64,000 bases of DNA from assembly GCA_030323885.1 (NCBI GenBank), contig CM059191.1, positions 102,100,292 through 102,164,291 of the forward strand, written 5' to 3'. Source of the stretch: Branchipolynoe longqiensis. Its lineage: Eukaryota > Annelida > Polychaeta > Phyllodocida > Polynoidae. Positions 10,841-20,469 of this stretch are shown here, one piece after another. Positions within the stretch are counted from its first letter, which is position 1, and each line of letters starts with the position of its first letter. The notes under the pieces are model-generated. The model ran no database searches. It was not told the DNA's origin and was given only the letters and a program-made list of their open reading frames with translations. Position numbers and translations under genes: made by a program.

Positions 10841-10958
10841 TTATACTAGACATATAAACATTAGCATCTCATATAACAGGAGAGATGTCACAACATCACA
10901 GACATGCTTGCAAAAACAGTAGACAGACACAGCGCATACAGACTGATAAAATGTTTTG

Positions 10959-12263
10959 TCAGATCATCCTGTCTTGCCATGACAGTGCTCCGGCAGGTGA
11001 GACGACCCAGTCTTTAATTAGATTGCGCTGTTCCTTTCCTAGCTTGGACGCGGTGTTGGGGTTAACAGGTTCAACGTTAATGTCACGAAGGTTGTGGCCC
11101 TCTCGCCAACCTCCAGGCACAAAGTTGTTGTTGGCTGTCTCGGGACGATCCAGCTGCATGTTCTGTAGCGCTGGGTAGCGTGTCCTCATGAGGTTGTGCA
11201 GAACCATGCATGCCTTGACGATGAGCTTCACATTGGAGGGGTGGTGCTGCATAGTCGTCAGGAGCACTTGGAAGCGGTTGGCTAGAATGCCAAAGGCATT
11301 CTCCACCACTCTCCTAGCTCGGGAAAGCCGGTAGTTGAAGAGTCGCTCATCATTGGTCAAGCCCCTCTTGCCGTACGGCTTCATCATGGTCGGCCGCAGG
11401 GCAAAGGCGTCGTCACCGATCAGGAAATACGGCACATCCTTCTGGCCGTCGACGAGCGGTTCAGGGTTCGGAAAGCCGATGGTGCCACCTTCTGTGCACG
11501 CCTTCAGCTCGGAGGCGTTGTAGATCTGGGCATCGGACGCGGAGCCCATACCGCCAATATCTGCCCAGATAAATTTGTAATCCGCATCTACAAGCGCCAA
11601 CAGGACCACGGAGAAAAAGCCCTTGTAGTTGTAGTAGAGCGACCCACTCTTTGGAGGGCACCGGCAGGCGATGTGCTTCCCATCCAGAGCGCCACAGGTA
11701 TGGGGGAAGTTCCACCTCTCTGCAAAGAGGTCCGCGATGGCATGCCACCCTTCTGGAGTCGTCGGACACGTCATGACCTCGGCCATGTACTCGTCGACGA
11801 TGGCCTTGCAGACTTCACGCACTATCAGCGACTGTGTGTTGTGGGGCACCCTCCACCCAAACTTCATGGAGGAGTATTTTGTGCCGGATGCCAGGTGCCG
11901 CAGAGTAAGTGCTATTTTCAGCGCCGGGTCGAGCGGCACCCTGAATGTGGACCGTTTTTTGGTGATCCTGGGTCCCACTCGCGCCACAATCTCGTCAAAC
12001 AATTGGGGAGGCAGCCGCATGAAGTTCACAAACGACGCGGTGTCCTCGCTGCGGAGCTCGACCATGAGCTTGTCGAACAAGCCAAACTGTGGCCGCCTCC
12101 CAATCCAGGGTCTGACCCACACTGATCGTCGCCGCCGCTCCCTCCTCCTTCGTCTCTCGATACGGGACGCCAGAAGAACCATGAGGAGTAGAGTAAGCTC
12201 ATGGTGATAAAGGGCAACTCTGTAGAAAAGCTGGAACTGTGCTTGCAGTGCCTGGGCATCCAT
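10959..12263 (-). CDS. PIF/Harbinger DDE nuclease (HARBI1-like transposase), intact
   Basis: A single uninterrupted frame of 434 residues starts at ATG 12263, 51 bp after a TATATAAA box. The basic N-terminus (Arg run at 37-46) is followed by a helix-turn-helix-like region (about 85-150) and a DDE_Tnp_4 type catalytic core. Visible residues are D194 in GALDGKH, D244 in GSASDAQIY and E321 in RRVVENAFG; IGDDAF at 282-287 is also typical. Length and motif order match HARBI1 and plant PIF transposases. It cuts and rejoins the transposon ends at TTA-like targets and normally needs the MADF/Myb partner encoded convergently in the same element. A short tail after the catalytic core ends in LSWQDRMI. 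No lesion is seen. Confidence 0.95.
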   Translation of the reverse strand: MDAQALQAQFQLFYRVALYHHELTLLLMVLLASRIERRRRRERRRRSVWVRPWIGRRPQFGLFDKLMVELRSEDTASFVNFMRLPPQLFDEIVARVGPRITKKRSTFRVPLDPALKIALTLRHLASGTKYSSMKFGWRVPHNTQSLIVREVCKAIVDEYMAEVMTCPTTPEGWHAIADLFAERWNFPHTCGALDGKHIACRCPPKSGSLYYNYKGFFSVVLLALVDADYKFIWADIGGMGSASDAQIYNASELKACTEGGTIGFPNPEPLVDGQKDVPYFLIGDDAFALRPTMMKPYGKRGLTNDERLFNYRLSRARRVVENAFGILANRFQVLLTTMQHHPSNVKLIVKACMVLHNLMRTRYPALQNMQLDRPETANNNFVPGGWREGHNLRDINVEPVNPNTASKLGKEQRNLIKDWVVSPAGALSWQDRMI

Positions 12264-12313
12264 CCTGTATGAGCAGCAGAGCAGGAATGACTGAAGGAAT
12301 GGCGTGGGTCGCC

Positions 12314-12321
12314 TTTATATA
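12314..12321 (-). promoter_or_regulatory. TATA box of element B nuclease gene
   Basis: TATATAAA on the minus strand, 51 bp upstream of the nuclease ATG at 12263. Together with 8311-8318 it makes the element a symmetric pair of convergent promoters. Confidence 0.75.
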
Positions 12322-12369
12322 CCGAGACCATAGGTCGGGCATACGCCGCCATACGCTTCGCATACGCCT

Positions 12370-12796
12370 CCCATACTCTTTTCATACGCTCTCATACGCA
12401 ACGCCTAGGTTCTGCGTACGCTGCATACGCCCGAGATACGCCCCTGATACGCCCGTGACGCAAGTTGAGCGTACAAGTAGCGTACGCCGGCGTACCCCTA
12501 GCATACGCCGGCGTACCCCCAGCGTACGAGGAGCGTATGCGGAGCGTACACCGGCGTATGAGTAGCGTATGGCCCATACGCCCCCGTAGGTCGAGATTTT
12601 TTGAGCATGCACAAAAAAATGGGGACGGACGGATTTATGAAAGCGTATGGCGGCGTATGCCTCATACGCTTCACATAAGCCGTCACCTGACGGCGTATGA
12701 GTAGCGTATGAGTAGCGTATGAGTAGCGTATGAGTAGCGTATGAGTAGCGTATACGGCGTATGCCGACGTATATGACGTAAAGCGGCTACGCTGCC
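12370..12796. repeat. Right subterminal repeats of element B
   Basis: Many copies of GCGTATG/CATACGC in both orientations, including five consecutive GAGTAGCGTAT units near 12700-12755. Mirrors the left array at 8100-8260. No gene is seen here apart from the nuclease promoter at its inner edge. Confidence 0.7.
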
Positions 12797-12836
12797 ATAC
12801 GCTCCCGCCATACGCCGTAATGTGACAGGGCCTTGA

Positions 12837-13550
12837 GGCGCACATTGGTATACGTCAATGTTCGTCGACATACAGCAGGGGGCCGGCAAAGTTTCTGAAT
12901 GACAACGCATGGGTGTTTACGTTGTGATATTATTGTACCGTGATCTCAGTTATTTGTGATATTTACTGAGATATTTGCATGTAAAGAAATGTGATAGTTC
13001 TATTGGTTTAAATAAAAAGGTATCAATATCTGTTGTTGATACTGAACCAAGCTTAACATGTCCGTTAATTTTTGTGGGTAGGGAAGATTTAGGAGAATTG
13101 TTTTTTTTCGGGCACAATTATATATACACTGACAAATTTACATGTCAGTTGGGTGGGGTAGGTAACTTTATTTTTTCTGGGCCCAATTATATACACTAAG
13201 AAATTTCCATGTCAGTTATTAACTTGGGTGGGGAAGATTACTTTTAGACTGACAAATTTACATGTCACTTATTAATTTGAGTGGGGAAGGTTACTTTATG
13301 GGGAAGATTACTTACATTTCAAGGGCCAATTTTAACATGTCACTTATTTTAAGGTGGGGGGCAGGGTTCTTATTTACAGTTACATGTCAGATTAGTTTTT
13401 GTAAAGTAGGCTAAATGGGCAAAGGCCTACATTATTTTAAGTTTTATTTAATTTATTTTTACCACATTGCATTTGGGGGATTTGTATAAGGATAAATAAT
13501 GTTTACAAAGAAATAGACTCACAGACCAAAATCTGGATTAAAATACATAT
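12837..13550. other. Internal remnant of element A without genes
   Basis: AT-rich DNA between the right end of element B and the 3' end of the dead MADF gene. Several loose repeats of GGTGGGGAAGRTTACTT and ACATGTCA are visible (about 13060-13370). No nuclease frame is present, though related elements carry one at this place. Confidence 0.5.
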
Positions 13551-13685
13551 AGTTTTATTTACACAAGCATTTTATAAATAGTGTATAGAGGCACATAATA
13601 ATTACATTATAACAAATATACATATATACATGGCTACAATATTTAATACAACAAACAATAAATATATACAGCACCAACATTACAG

Positions 13686-15381
13686 TCACTTAGCCTCCGG
13701 GGCCTTTGGTGGGGTGTCCGTGTCCCTCGCAGGAGCAAACAGCTCCTGCACCTCAATGTTCAAGTTGGAAATGTTGGAAATCTCCAACAGCCCGGACAGA
13801 TTCAGCAAACTATCCGTGACTGTCGGAGTACTGGTTCAGCACCGCTTGCGCTGAAACCCACGCCCTGACAACGGAGCTGTCGGTTGGTTGTGGTGCTGCT
13901 GCCAGAGGTGCAGATGCTGCTGGAGGTGATGCTGCTGAAGGTGCTGACGGACCCATGGGCTGCTGGCCAAACAGAGCCTGGGCCTGCAGTGCCTGCGCCA
14001 TCGACTGGTGCTGCATTCGTCCCGTCGGCTGGTGCATCACCACCACAGGCAGCACCGGCTGCATCATGTACTGCTGCATATACTCCTGGCTCTGTGATGC
14101 CGATGGGGATCCTGGTGGTGGTTGGTGTCTCCACTGGTGGGGATACTGCTGGTACATCTCACTCGGTGATGGACAGGAGGACGCATGCGACGACATCGAC
14201 TGCCACGACATCGCAGACGGGGGCCCGCACAGGACACGTCATGGAGGGGTTGGGCATGGACGGCTCCAAGGGCATGCATCGCTCATCGTTGTCTGCCTCT
14301 TCATCCAGCACCTTCAACAGGATGCGATAAATCCTGGTACGCGCGTTCTTTTCTTGGGCCTTGGATCAAGGGGTTCATGGTCTCCAGCGGCTCCCCCGAC
14401 TCATTGACGCGCTGCTGGAGAGCTGTCAGCAGACTGCTGTCCTCCTTCACCCTGCCTCGGGCCGTGGCTGGGGGTATGCCCGGCTGTTCATCCAGCCCGA
14501 TCTGCAACTCAGCACAGGCTAACTCTGCAGCACCCAGATCGCCCTGAGCTGTGTCTATGGCGGCAAGCACCTGCAAGACACAATAATAAAGCGCCATAAG
14601 TAACATGAATACAAATTGATTGGCCAACTTAGGTAAAGAATACAAAAAAGCACATCATTGCAAATTATAATGCCATTAAAATATAAACATAGATTTATCC
14701 AGAATGAGGCCTATAATGAATAAAATCCACATCACTGCAAGTGACAATGTCAGTAAAATATATAGTACTTATAGTTCTGCAGGGCTCAGGCCGATGCCTG
14801 ACGACTAAACTAAGGAAGCCTAACTTGTCCATGATCCACTGCTCCCTCTCGGTGCGCAGGGGAGGCCCGTCACCGCTCTTCTTGTGCAGTCTCATGTTGC
14901 AGTCACGCAGGGACTTGAACCAGCACTGGAGATGCCCCGCAGTTTTGCCCATCCTTTCGCCCTGGTCCTCCCAAAGCTTCCCTTTTTTGTCCGTCCGGCG
15001 GTAGTCACTCATCCTGACGTTCCATATGACAGGGTTGTCCTGCAGGAACTCCAGCATCAGCTCCTCGTCTGCTGCGGTCAGAGTGCAGTCACACTTCCTC
15101 ACCCTCCTCTTGTTTGGCCCCTACTGCGTGTTTGTTGAGGTTGAGGTGACGGACAAGGGACGGGACCGAGGAGGCGATGGAGATGTGGACTGCGTCTCCA
15201 TCATCTCCTCGGGCTGGCTAGATGGTGATGTCCACTGAGGAGATCCCACAGGAGGAGATGCTGGAGATTGTGGTGGAGATGGTGAGGTCTCCCCCGCCAT
15301 CCTCTTCCTGCCTTTCCCTTTCCCTTTGCCGCGTCCCTGGCCAAACTGGCTGGGTGCTGATGAGGTCTTCTTCCCTGGTAT
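13686..15381 (-). pseudogene. MADF/Myb-like Harbinger accessory gene of element A, inactivated
   Basis: By alignment with the genes of elements B and C, exon 1 runs 15381-14773 and exon 2 from 14570 to the TGA at 13688-13686. A TATAAATA box lies upstream (minus strand, 15427-15420) and AATAAA downstream (13559-13554). Exon 1 has a Gly/Lys/Arg-rich basic start, a Ser/Pro-rich linker and a MADF-like domain with LEFLQDNPVIWNVRMSDYRR and CWFKSLRDCNMRLHKK. Exon 2 is Gln/Pro-rich. Lesions visible by comparison: the start codon is ATA (15381-15379) where B and C have ATG, an in-frame TAG sits at 15123-15121, the donor is ATAAGT (14772-14767) instead of GTAAGT, and exon 2 changes frame at least twice. 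The family role is DNA binding and nuclear import of the nuclease. Confidence 0.85.
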
Positions 15382-15895
15382 GCTGGAGGTGTTGTGAGGA
15401 GAGAGCCAGACTGCAGCCTTATTTATACCCAAGTTGTGGGTGGGTCGGGTGCCCCCCCTGCACGTTGGCATGCATTACTCATACATTATGCTAATGTCGC
15501 GTACACTGGGTGCACGCTGGCGAAACGCCGAAATGCTTTGGACTGTCGTTGGACATGCGTCGCTCATGCGCTGGCACTACACTCTCATATGTTGTGCAAC
15601 ATGTTTAACGGTCGCTTCGGAACTTTGGGAGTGCGTTATGGCAACGCTCGGTAAACGCTGCGCGCGAGAGAGGCACATTAGCCACACCTTGTGCCAAACT
15701 TCTTTTTTTTCCCCCTCAAGTGTCGACATACGTTACCACTACGTCGGACCGATGCTATGCTTACGTCCACTACATTGCGCTGACGTCCAACTTTTCCCCA
15801 AGCGCCGAAAAGTTTGATGCATCTCAACGTAAAAAGGTGATTTTACGCATTGGCAGCACGCTTGCGAGATGCGTTGTAATGTGACAGGGCCTTTA

Positions 15896-16394
15896 GCTTG
15901 GCATTCATACCCTATCCAATAGCTACAATCCGATTGTATACGTTTCCCTCAACATATCCTCCCCAGAGTGTTTAAATCGGATAATATCAAGGCATGACAC
16001 AAAATCAGCTTGAAGTGATAGAAGAATCCATGATGGAAATCCTCCATGTTTGAATGAACTGGTTGTACCACCTGACTACCTCAGCCAATGAAAATGAATG
16101 CTTCCTGACATAGATTGGATAATGACCCAGGAATCTCTCAACTTCCTGCCATGTTGGCTCTGTCAATTTAAAAATTAAAGTTCATTGATCTACTGGACTA
16201 ATCTACTAATCAGTTCAAAAGTTGAGGGTAAATATATCAAGGTATGTGAAGAATATATTTTGCTTTTTACATTAAGAATTTATGTTCTCATTTCATTTAC
16301 CCACATTTTCGCTACCTTTTATATAGGGTTGTTCTCAGACTACTTTAGCATGGGGTGAATATTTTATCTAAGCCGCCCAGTGATCATGGAAATT
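15896..16394. other. Right flank of element A
   Basis: Unassigned except for a TTTATATAGGGTTGTTCTCA fragment near 16315, related to 55641-56600. Confidence 0.35.
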
Positions 16395-16560
16395 AATACT
16401 TGTTGTTACCTACCCTGGTGCTCGGCATTACTAAGATAGGACAACGACTGGCTAGCTCAGTATCAGGATAATGTGACCATATGGGATATCTGGTCATGGT
16501 ACGGACAACCTGGCCTCCCAGTGGGGCAGCACTATAAAGTTGCCATGTGTGTGCAGTGCT
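16395..16560 (+). mobile_element. SINE body fragment, main family
   Basis: CTCAGTATCAGGATAATGTG through CTCCCAGTGGGGCAGCACTA; head and tail missing. Confidence 0.75.
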
Positions 16561-16624
16561 CCGCTTTTGTATGACTCTTATTTTGAACATATATATGTGT
16601 GTTTGCTATATATATATATGTATA

Positions 16625-16895
16625 ACATGTATCTGAGACTGTCTCAAAAGGTGCTAAGCAATATGGGACAAAACTTTGTCCATTGTAACGATCAACGTAT
16701 TATCTCCCTATGTATTTGCTCAGGATAAACTGATTTGTCTTTTACATGGTGTTTCATAATCCCAATAGAATACATATTGATTTGAAGCAAATGTCCTTAT
16801 GTTTTCAGTGTAACCGTTTCTGTGCTGTTTTGTGTCAATCGTTACAATGGACAAACAAAAAATGAATGATCACTTTTTGAGACAGGCTCATCTAT
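16625..16895. mobile_element. Palindromic MITE, TA-flanked
   Basis: GAGACTGTCTCAAAAGGTGC at the left is mirrored by CACTTTTTGAGACAGGCTC at the right, and TTTGTCCATTGTAACGAT by ATCGTTACAATGGACAAAC further in. Each end is flanked by TA, which fits a Tc1/mariner-type MITE. Confidence 0.6.
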
Positions 16896-17397
16896 TACTT
16901 CAGCTGAGAATAACAATCCAACAGCTTGAGCATAAGCAGACCGGCACTCACGGCCTCAGGAGTGGGGTGGTTGGGTGGGGTGGGGGAAACATTGCGATGA
17001 TGTCGAAGGCAAGTGAAGTGACAGCAAAGAAGAAGACAAAACTTTGTCCATTGTAACGATCAACGTACTATCTCCCTATATATTTGCTCAGGATAAACTG
17101 ATTTGTCTTTTACATGGTGTTTCATAATCCCAATAGAATACATATTGATTTGAAGCAAATGTCCTTGTGTTTTCAGTGTAACCGTTTCTGTGCTGTTTTG
17201 TGTCAATCGTTACAATGGACAAACAAAAAATGAATGATCACTTTTTGAGACAGGCTCATCTATTACTTCGGCTGACAATAACAATCCAACAGCTTGAGCA
17301 TAAACAGACCGGCACTCATGGCCTCAGGAGTGGGTGGTTGGGTGGGGGAAACATTGCGATGATGTCAAAGGCAAGTGAAGTGACAGCAAAGAAGAAG
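16667..17397. repeat. 368-bp tandem duplication containing most of the MITE
   Basis: 16667-17034 and 17035-17397 are about 95% identical, both running from GACAAAACTTTGTCCATTGT to GACAGCAAAGAAGAAG. Confidence 0.85.
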
Positions 17398-18167
17398 AAA
17401 AGCACCTTATCAGTGGTGGTTTTGTTGTTTTTCCTCAAGATTTTAACAAATATATTACTACTAAGCTAGTCATTCTTCATTCAGACAATAATGCAAACAC
17501 AACAGATTTTCTTAGCTAGATATATGTAGTAGTCTGAACTGACCTCTCAGGCAAGGCGCCACATATACAGATAGAGATGGATATGGTGACTGCATCACGG
17601 AGTTTAGATAGTGTAATGGTTAGCACACTGGCCCTGGAATGGCAACATGCTCTCGGTGCAATATTCCCCATTTTCATTACCCCAACAACACTGGTGCTGT
17701 GACCAGGATCCTGTACAAGCCTTGCACTGTATGGTTGTTGAGCCTACACTGTGTATATAACTTTATAAGTGCATTGCTTGTATTTGGGTTCTTCTTTGCT
17801 GCTGGTCCTAATTGGTTGGTCCCTCACATTGTAACTGTTTTCGTCTAAAGTAATTCTTCTTTTCATACCAAATGAAGAAAATTCCTTTCATTATACCCCA
17901 AAGAAGCAATGACAGCAATCCAGTGAGAAAAAAATGTTTGGTTTATTTTTTATTGCAAAAATAGATTCATTTGTGATGCAAATATGACAGCTAAATTTGG
18001 GAATGGTGAAACTGTACTGCTTGTGTTGGAAACTACTTCATTGTAGACCAAAATATTCAAACATAGCTAGTATATTTGCAAAGTTGTAACATGCAAGAAT
18101 GTCAGAAAACTAATTTTAGGACTGTTGAATGTCTGTATGTAAAACAACGACGCTTGAAAGTGAGCAT

Positions 18168-18208
18168 AACGCGTGTTTCATGAGATGTCACATCATGAAA
18201 CACGCGTT
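18168..18208. repeat. Perfect 16-bp hairpin
   Basis: AACGCGTGTTTCATGA (18168-18183), 9-nt loop, then its exact complement (18193-18208). It lies inside the element 17785-20070. Confidence 0.85.
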
Positions 18209-18374
18209 CACCTTCAATTTTCACAATATCCAACCATGCAAGCCAGGAAAAACCCTGCTGCTTTAAATAGCATAGCATCATAGATGCCTAGTTCTGAACA
18301 CAAAAGTTATAATATTATTTCCTAAAATGCATTAAAAGTGAAATAAAAACTTTGTGTCATGGGTGTAACATGCA

Positions 18375-18660
18375 TAACGGCGAAAATTTATTTTGCGATA
18401 CAAAATCCAACAATGGATCAAATCTCTTCTCACCATGATTTTCAAATATATCGCGGGCATCTACACACCTACTATGATGTGGTTTCAAGTCATAAACAGG
18501 ATGTTGCGCTATGATGCCTAATGGCGAAAATTTATTTTGCGATACAAAATCCAATAATGGATCAAATCTCTTCTCACCATGATTTTCAAATATACCGTGG
18601 GCATCTACACACCTACTGATGATGTGGTGTCACTCATAAACAGGATGTTGCGCTATGATG
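18375..18660 (+). repeat. 144-bp tandem duplication
   Basis: Two copies starting TAAYGGCGAAAATTTATTTT at 18375 and 18519, about 93% identical. Confidence 0.85.
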
Positions 18661-20469
18661 CTATGACACATTCACCTGTTGCCATCTTCATCCTCTAAGT
18701 CATCACAATATCTTTTTCTACATAAGAAAACTTATAACACTCAAAAGAAATATTTGCATACATGTAATGTGTACAAATAATGCCCTGAACAAATACATTT
18801 TTTGCATGCTATTAGCAGTGTCTAACCTAAGTCATTATTGAGTGTCACATGAAACATGTGTTACATGTTACATGAAACATGTGCTACAATTCCAAGAACA
18901 TCAGATGCTAGGGAAGTTTTCCAAGATTATTTTAAAATATGTCCACAGCATCAAAAACTAATCAGCATAAATATTTTCATCATCTGTGGTGCTTGTTTCA
19001 TCATGAAGGAACAATTTTTCCTTTCCATGTAACGCATGTTTCAGTGTCACAATTTTATATGTTCTCTGTTCTACTCTTAAGTGGATGAACACTCATAAAA
19101 TTGCACTTAGTTATTACTCCAAGTGACTGCTGTTCAAAACCTAACCAGGAAATAATAATGGTCTTGTTCTAAATATTACATAATGAAGGTTTTTATGTCG
19201 GCTGAAACACGTGTAACATTCTCCACTTGGTCATGTTCGAAGCCACCCTGACTTGCAGTCTGGGTCCAAATTGTTTTTGTTTTAAATTGTGTCTTAAAAT
19301 TGGATGTATGTGGAACACAACAAGCCTAATTGAGATAGGCTGTAAAATATTTCAGTTTTGACCTCTGATTTCCCCTTATTAGGACCAGCACTGAAGAAGA
19401 ACCCATAAGCAAAACTTGTAACACTCAAAAGGCATACTTGCATACATGTAATGTGTAGAAATAATACCCTTAACAAAAACTTCTTTTTTGTGTGCATACT
19501 TTTAGCAATTTCTGAGCTAAGTTATTATTGAGTGTCACATGAAACATGCGTTACAACTCCAATAACATCAGAAGTTATGGAAGTATTCCAAAATTACTTT
19601 GAAATATGTCCACAGCATCAAAAACTAATAAGCATAAATACTTTTTCATGCTCTGTGGTGTTTGTTTGATCTTGAAGAAAAAACTTTTCCTTTCCATCTC
19701 ACACATGTTTCAGTGTCACAATTTTATAAGTCCTCTGTTCTACTCTCAATTGGACGGACCCTCATAAAATTCCACTTAGTTACTCCTAGTGAGTGCAGTT
19801 CAAAACCGTACTAGGAAAAATCAGGGTGTTGTCCTAAATCTGACACTAGGCAGCTTTTTGTGTCACACCGAAACATGCATAACGTTCTCCACTTAGTCAT
19901 GTTCAAAGCCACCCTGATGTGCAATCGGGGTCCAAACTGTTTTTCTTTTAATTGTGCCTTAAAATAGGATATATGTGGAACACAACAAGCCTAACTAGGA
20001 TAAGTTGTGACGTATTTAAGTTTTTACCCCCGATTCCCCCTTTTTAGGACCAGCAGCAAAGAAGAACCCATTTATGTAAGTATAAGCAGTACATGACTTC
20101 TGGATGTAAACCATTCAAACAACTTGGTCGTAATGCGAAGCATTACGTTTGATGCGAGGAAAGGGAGAGACCCTCCCCCGCCCCGCTGTCGCGCTGCGCT
20201 GACACCTCACCCGACGCCGCCGCGCGCCACTCCCTCCCCCGCTCCCCTGCCGCGCAGCATTTGCGCCTCACCCGACGCCCGCTGCTCACCGCCTCTCGCC
20301 CTCCCCCGGGCCGGCAGCATTCACACCTCACCTGCTGTCGCCCGTCCCCCTCCCCTTATAAGGCCGCCCGTCAGCCTCCCTCAGGCACTCGCCCTCCTGC
20401 CGCCTTCCAGCTCTCTCCCTTTTCTGTTTGGTCTCCACCTCGGATTGCTGCTTCACCTCAAGCTGCACC

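Larger units (their letters stand above)
8001..12833. mobile_element. Inner PIF/Harbinger transposon (element B), structurally complete
   Basis: The ends are 37-bp inverted repeats (8001-8037 and 12797-12833) with one mismatch, starting AGGCCCTGTCACATTAC. Flanks are TTA on the left (7998-8000) and TGA on the right (12834-12836), a 3-bp duplication with one change. Inside are two convergent genes: a MADF-domain gene on plus (8353-10466) and a DDE nuclease on minus (12263-10959), each with its own TATA box and AATAAA signal. The gene pair, 3-bp TTA-like target and nuclease family define PIF/Harbinger. The element sits about 100 bp inside the left end of element A, so it is younger than A. The nuclease is intact; the partner has one frameshift, so current autonomy is uncertain. 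Confidence 0.93.
7900..15892. mobile_element. Outer PIF/Harbinger transposon (element A), interrupted by element B
   Basis: The left end (7900) reads TGGGGCTGTCACATTACGAT and the reverse complement of the right end (15892) reads AGGCCCTGTCACATTACAAC; similarity continues through GCATC-CGCAA, about 25 of 32 bases. A perfect TTA lies outside each end (7897-7899 and 15893-15895), the 3-bp duplication typical of PIF/Harbinger. Removing element B (8001-12833) and one 3-bp duplication leaves about 3.2 kb. The only gene left is a MADF-type gene on the minus strand, broken in several places. No nuclease reading frame remains between 12837 and 13550, so A is a non-autonomous, decayed copy. Assigning these two ends to each other is inferred from their similarity and the shared TTA. 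Confidence 0.8.
17785..20070. mobile_element. 2.3 kb element with perfect 26-bp inverted ends
   Basis: GGGTTCTTCTTTGCTGCTGG-TCCTAA (17786-17811) is exactly mirrored at 20044-20069. A third copy of the right end, with two changes, lies at 19384-19410, so the right part (about 18715-19395 and 19396-20070) is a diverged tandem duplication. The motif CATGAAACATGTGTTAC recurs many times. There is no long open frame; class unknown. Confidence 0.65.
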
